From the NCBI GenBank assembly GCA_947625365.1, contig CANQNZ010000057.1, positions 1 to 7,661 on the forward strand: a stretch of 7,661 nucleotides of DNA, read 5' to 3'. Both the position numbers and the translations under genes were made by a program. Under the pieces are notes generated by a model. It did no database searches, was not told where the DNA came from, and saw only the letters and a list, made by a program, of their open reading frames with translations. This stretch comes from an uncultured Bacilli bacterium (GTDB taxonomy: Bacteria; Bacillota_I; Bacilli_A; RF39; UBA660). Of the stretch, positions 6,814-7,661 are shown in pieces (the stretch's first letter is position 1; every line of letters starts with the position of its first letter).

Positions 6814-6842
6814 ATTATAATAATGATAGTCTAGATAATCAA
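6814..6842 (-). promoter_or_regulatory. Promoter of the ThyX-like gene
   Basis: On the reverse strand TTGATT (6837-6842) is followed after 17 bp by a consensus TATAAT (6814-6819), 21 bp upstream of the ATG. It lies just downstream of the collagen-like gene's terminator on the same strand, so the ThyX-like gene is probably transcribed alone. There is no room for a riboswitch in the short leader. Confidence 0.65.
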
Positions 6843-6861
6843 GCTTTTATTAAAGGACAAC

Positions 6862-6890
6862 AAAAAAGGGCGCTATTTAAAAAATGCGTC
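6862..6890 (-). terminator. Terminator of the collagen-like gene
   Basis: On the reverse strand GACGCATTT and AAATAGCGCCC form a stem (ATTT/AAAT, a bulged A, CGC/GCG, one mismatch, G-C) followed directly by six T residues. It begins 6 bp after the stop codon at 6897-6899. The stem is imperfect but the placement and T-tract are right. Confidence 0.6.
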
Positions 6891-6896
6891 TATTAT

Positions 6897-7661
6897 TTAT
6901 TTTAATGCTTGAATAATGACAGTTACAACAGGATTAATAAAAGATGAATAAGAGGCAATATTAGCTATGTTTGGGGCATCTAAATAAATAGTTTTATTTC
7001 CTAGATTTACAAGTTCAAATACATCATCGGTTGTAGCATTAAAAATTCCTTGGCCACTTATTGCAGCAATTGGCTCGGCAAAGTTCCATATGGCCCTTCC
7101 CGCATAAACAGTATCTTCATTAGTTTTTTTAAAACCTATGGCAATAATATCCGTAGTTGGATTAAAATCTTCGGTTGTTTGAAAATTAGCATTTACTAAA
7201 AAGTCAATACGATATACTCCGTCACTATTAAAAGTTATAGTATTATCATTTAAATTAATTTCATCTCTTACGCTGGCGGCTTTAAGTTCAATAGGAATGC
7301 GCGCTTTACTTTTAACCTCTACACCAGGACTCTTTTGTTCTTCGTTATGAAAAGTAACAAAATAGGCCGCCGGGATTTCTAATGGACCTTCGACACCTTG
7401 TGGTCCTTGTGGCCCTGCATCACCTTTATCTCCCTTGGGACCTTGTTTGCCTTCTAATCCAGGGTAGCCTTGTTCTCCTCGTGGTCCTTGTGGTCCCGTT
7501 GGGCCGGTATCGCCTTTTTCCCCTTTTGGACCTGCTGGACCGGTATCACCTTTTGGACCTTCACTTCCATTAAAACCTCTTGGAATAACAAAATCAAGTT
7601 TATGATTAAGCCCGTCTTTATGGTCAACAATTTTAGCAAAAGTACTAGCATCACCTGTTAC
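6897..7661 (-). CDS. Collagen-like surface protein with C1q/BclA-like head, C-terminal part (truncated by window edge)
   Basis: The reverse strand is open from the window edge to TAA at 6897-6899. That gives 254 visible residues with the 5' end missing. Visible residues 1-28 end in the linker LDFVIPRG, a phrase often found just before Gly-X-Y tracts in Firmicute collagen-like proteins. Residues 29-94 are 22 perfect Gly-X-Y triplets, rich in GPK, GDT, GPQ and GEK/GDK. Residues 95-254 form a beta-rich globular domain (for example ITFNSDGVYRIDFLVNA and the closing VVTVIIQALK). It resembles the C1q/TNF-like trimerising heads of BclA-type exosporium proteins. A trimeric, rod-and-head surface or spore-surface protein is the likely role. 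The missing N-terminus would hold any signal or anchoring sequence, so location cannot be shown here. No cysteine is present in the visible part. The collagen call is certain; the head's fold assignment is moderate. Confidence 0.9.
   Translation of the reverse strand, partial: VTGDASTFAKIVDHKDGLNHKLDFVIPRGFNGSEGPKGDTGPAGPKGEKGDTGPTGPQGPRGEQGYPGLEGKQGPKGDKGDAGPQGPQGVEGPLEIPAAYFVTFHNEEQKSPGVEVKSKARIPIELKAASVRDEINLNDNTITFNSDGVYRIDFLVNANFQTTEDFNPTTDIIAIGFKKTNEDTVYAGRAIWNFAEPIAAISGQGIFNATTDDVFELVNLGNKTIYLDAPNIANIASYSSFINPVVTVIIQALK
7380..7577 (-). repeat. Gly-X-Y collagen triplet repeat (22 uninterrupted triplets)
   Basis: Every third codon on the reverse strand is a glycine codon for 198 bases. 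Proline is common in X, and lysine, threonine or glutamine in Y. Charged pairs such as GPKGDT and GEKGDT are of the kind that stabilise bacterial triple helices without hydroxyproline. Partial DNA-level repeats occur inside it, for example GGTGATACCGG and GGCGATACCGG, so the tract could change length by slippage or recombination. Confidence 0.93.

Noticed and set aside
6793..6896. A riboswitch or regulatory RNA upstream of the ThyX-like gene
   Set aside because: The gap of about 100 bp is filled by the upstream terminator, a promoter and the SD; the leader after the -10 is too short for a structured element.
7380..7577. Short repeated DNA units that might suggest a CRISPR array or minisatellite
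   Set aside because: The repeats follow a 9-base codon rhythm of glycine triplets in one open frame, with no conserved 25-37 bp repeat or spacers.
7382..7654. Leucine-rich open frames on both strands over the collagen tract
   Set aside because: They are out-of-frame readings of the repetitive Gly-X-Y DNA (CCT/GGT-rich), which naturally gives long stop-free frames.
1..7661. Mollicute genetic code (TGA read as Trp), suggested by the low GC
   Set aside because: All genes end in TAA, tryptophan appears as TGG several times, and no in-frame TGA was seen in the translations, so the standard bacterial code is enough.

Overview
The window is strongly AT-rich. Coding density is high, all five complete or 3'-complete genes end in TAA, Shine-Dalgarno (SD) sites have the AAGGAGG/GGTGAT type, and promoters look like sigma-A sites (TTGACA, TATAAT). 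Tryptophan is written TGG and I saw no in-frame TGA, so the standard bacterial code fits. Together with a TetR/MMPL pair, a collagen-like surface protein and a ThyX-type thymidylate synthase, this points to a low-GC Bacillota (Firmicutes), plausibly a gut-associated lineage of Bacilli/Erysipelotrichia or Clostridia type. The placement is an inference.

Layout, left to right: (1) 1-278, minus strand, the first 92 codons of a SAM-binding, DUF3419/BtaA-like protein, cut by the window edge. (2) 338-874, minus strand, a TetR/AcrR-family repressor. (3) 875-1020, a divergent control region holding a 13-bp perfect palindrome, a good candidate operator. (4) 1021-4587, plus strand, a very large RND/MMPL-family membrane transporter whose second extracytoplasmic loop is expanded by about seven diverged repeats of 75-85 residues. 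A hairpin that begins in its stop codon follows. (5) 4663-5451, plus strand, a tyrosine-rich protein of 262 residues that I do not recognise. (6) A bidirectional hairpin separates it from the convergent gene at 5482-6792, minus strand, a 436-residue double-domain ThyX-like protein. (7) 6897-7661, minus strand, the C-terminal 254 residues of a collagen-like protein (22 uninterrupted Gly-X-Y triplets) ending in a C1q/BclA-like head, cut by the window edge.

How the genes relate: the TetR regulator and the MMPL pump are a classic divergent regulator/exporter pair, with the palindrome between them as the probable switch. The regulator may also read through into the DUF3419-like gene. The other genes look independently transcribed, each with its own promoter and terminator.

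The two points most worth following up are in the ThyX-like and MMPL proteins. The ThyX-like protein seems to be a fused tandem duplication whose halves have each lost the part of the signature motif that the other half kept. The MMPL protein carries the repeat-expanded loop. I found no CRISPR array, insertion sequence, tRNA, rRNA or multi-gene defence system.
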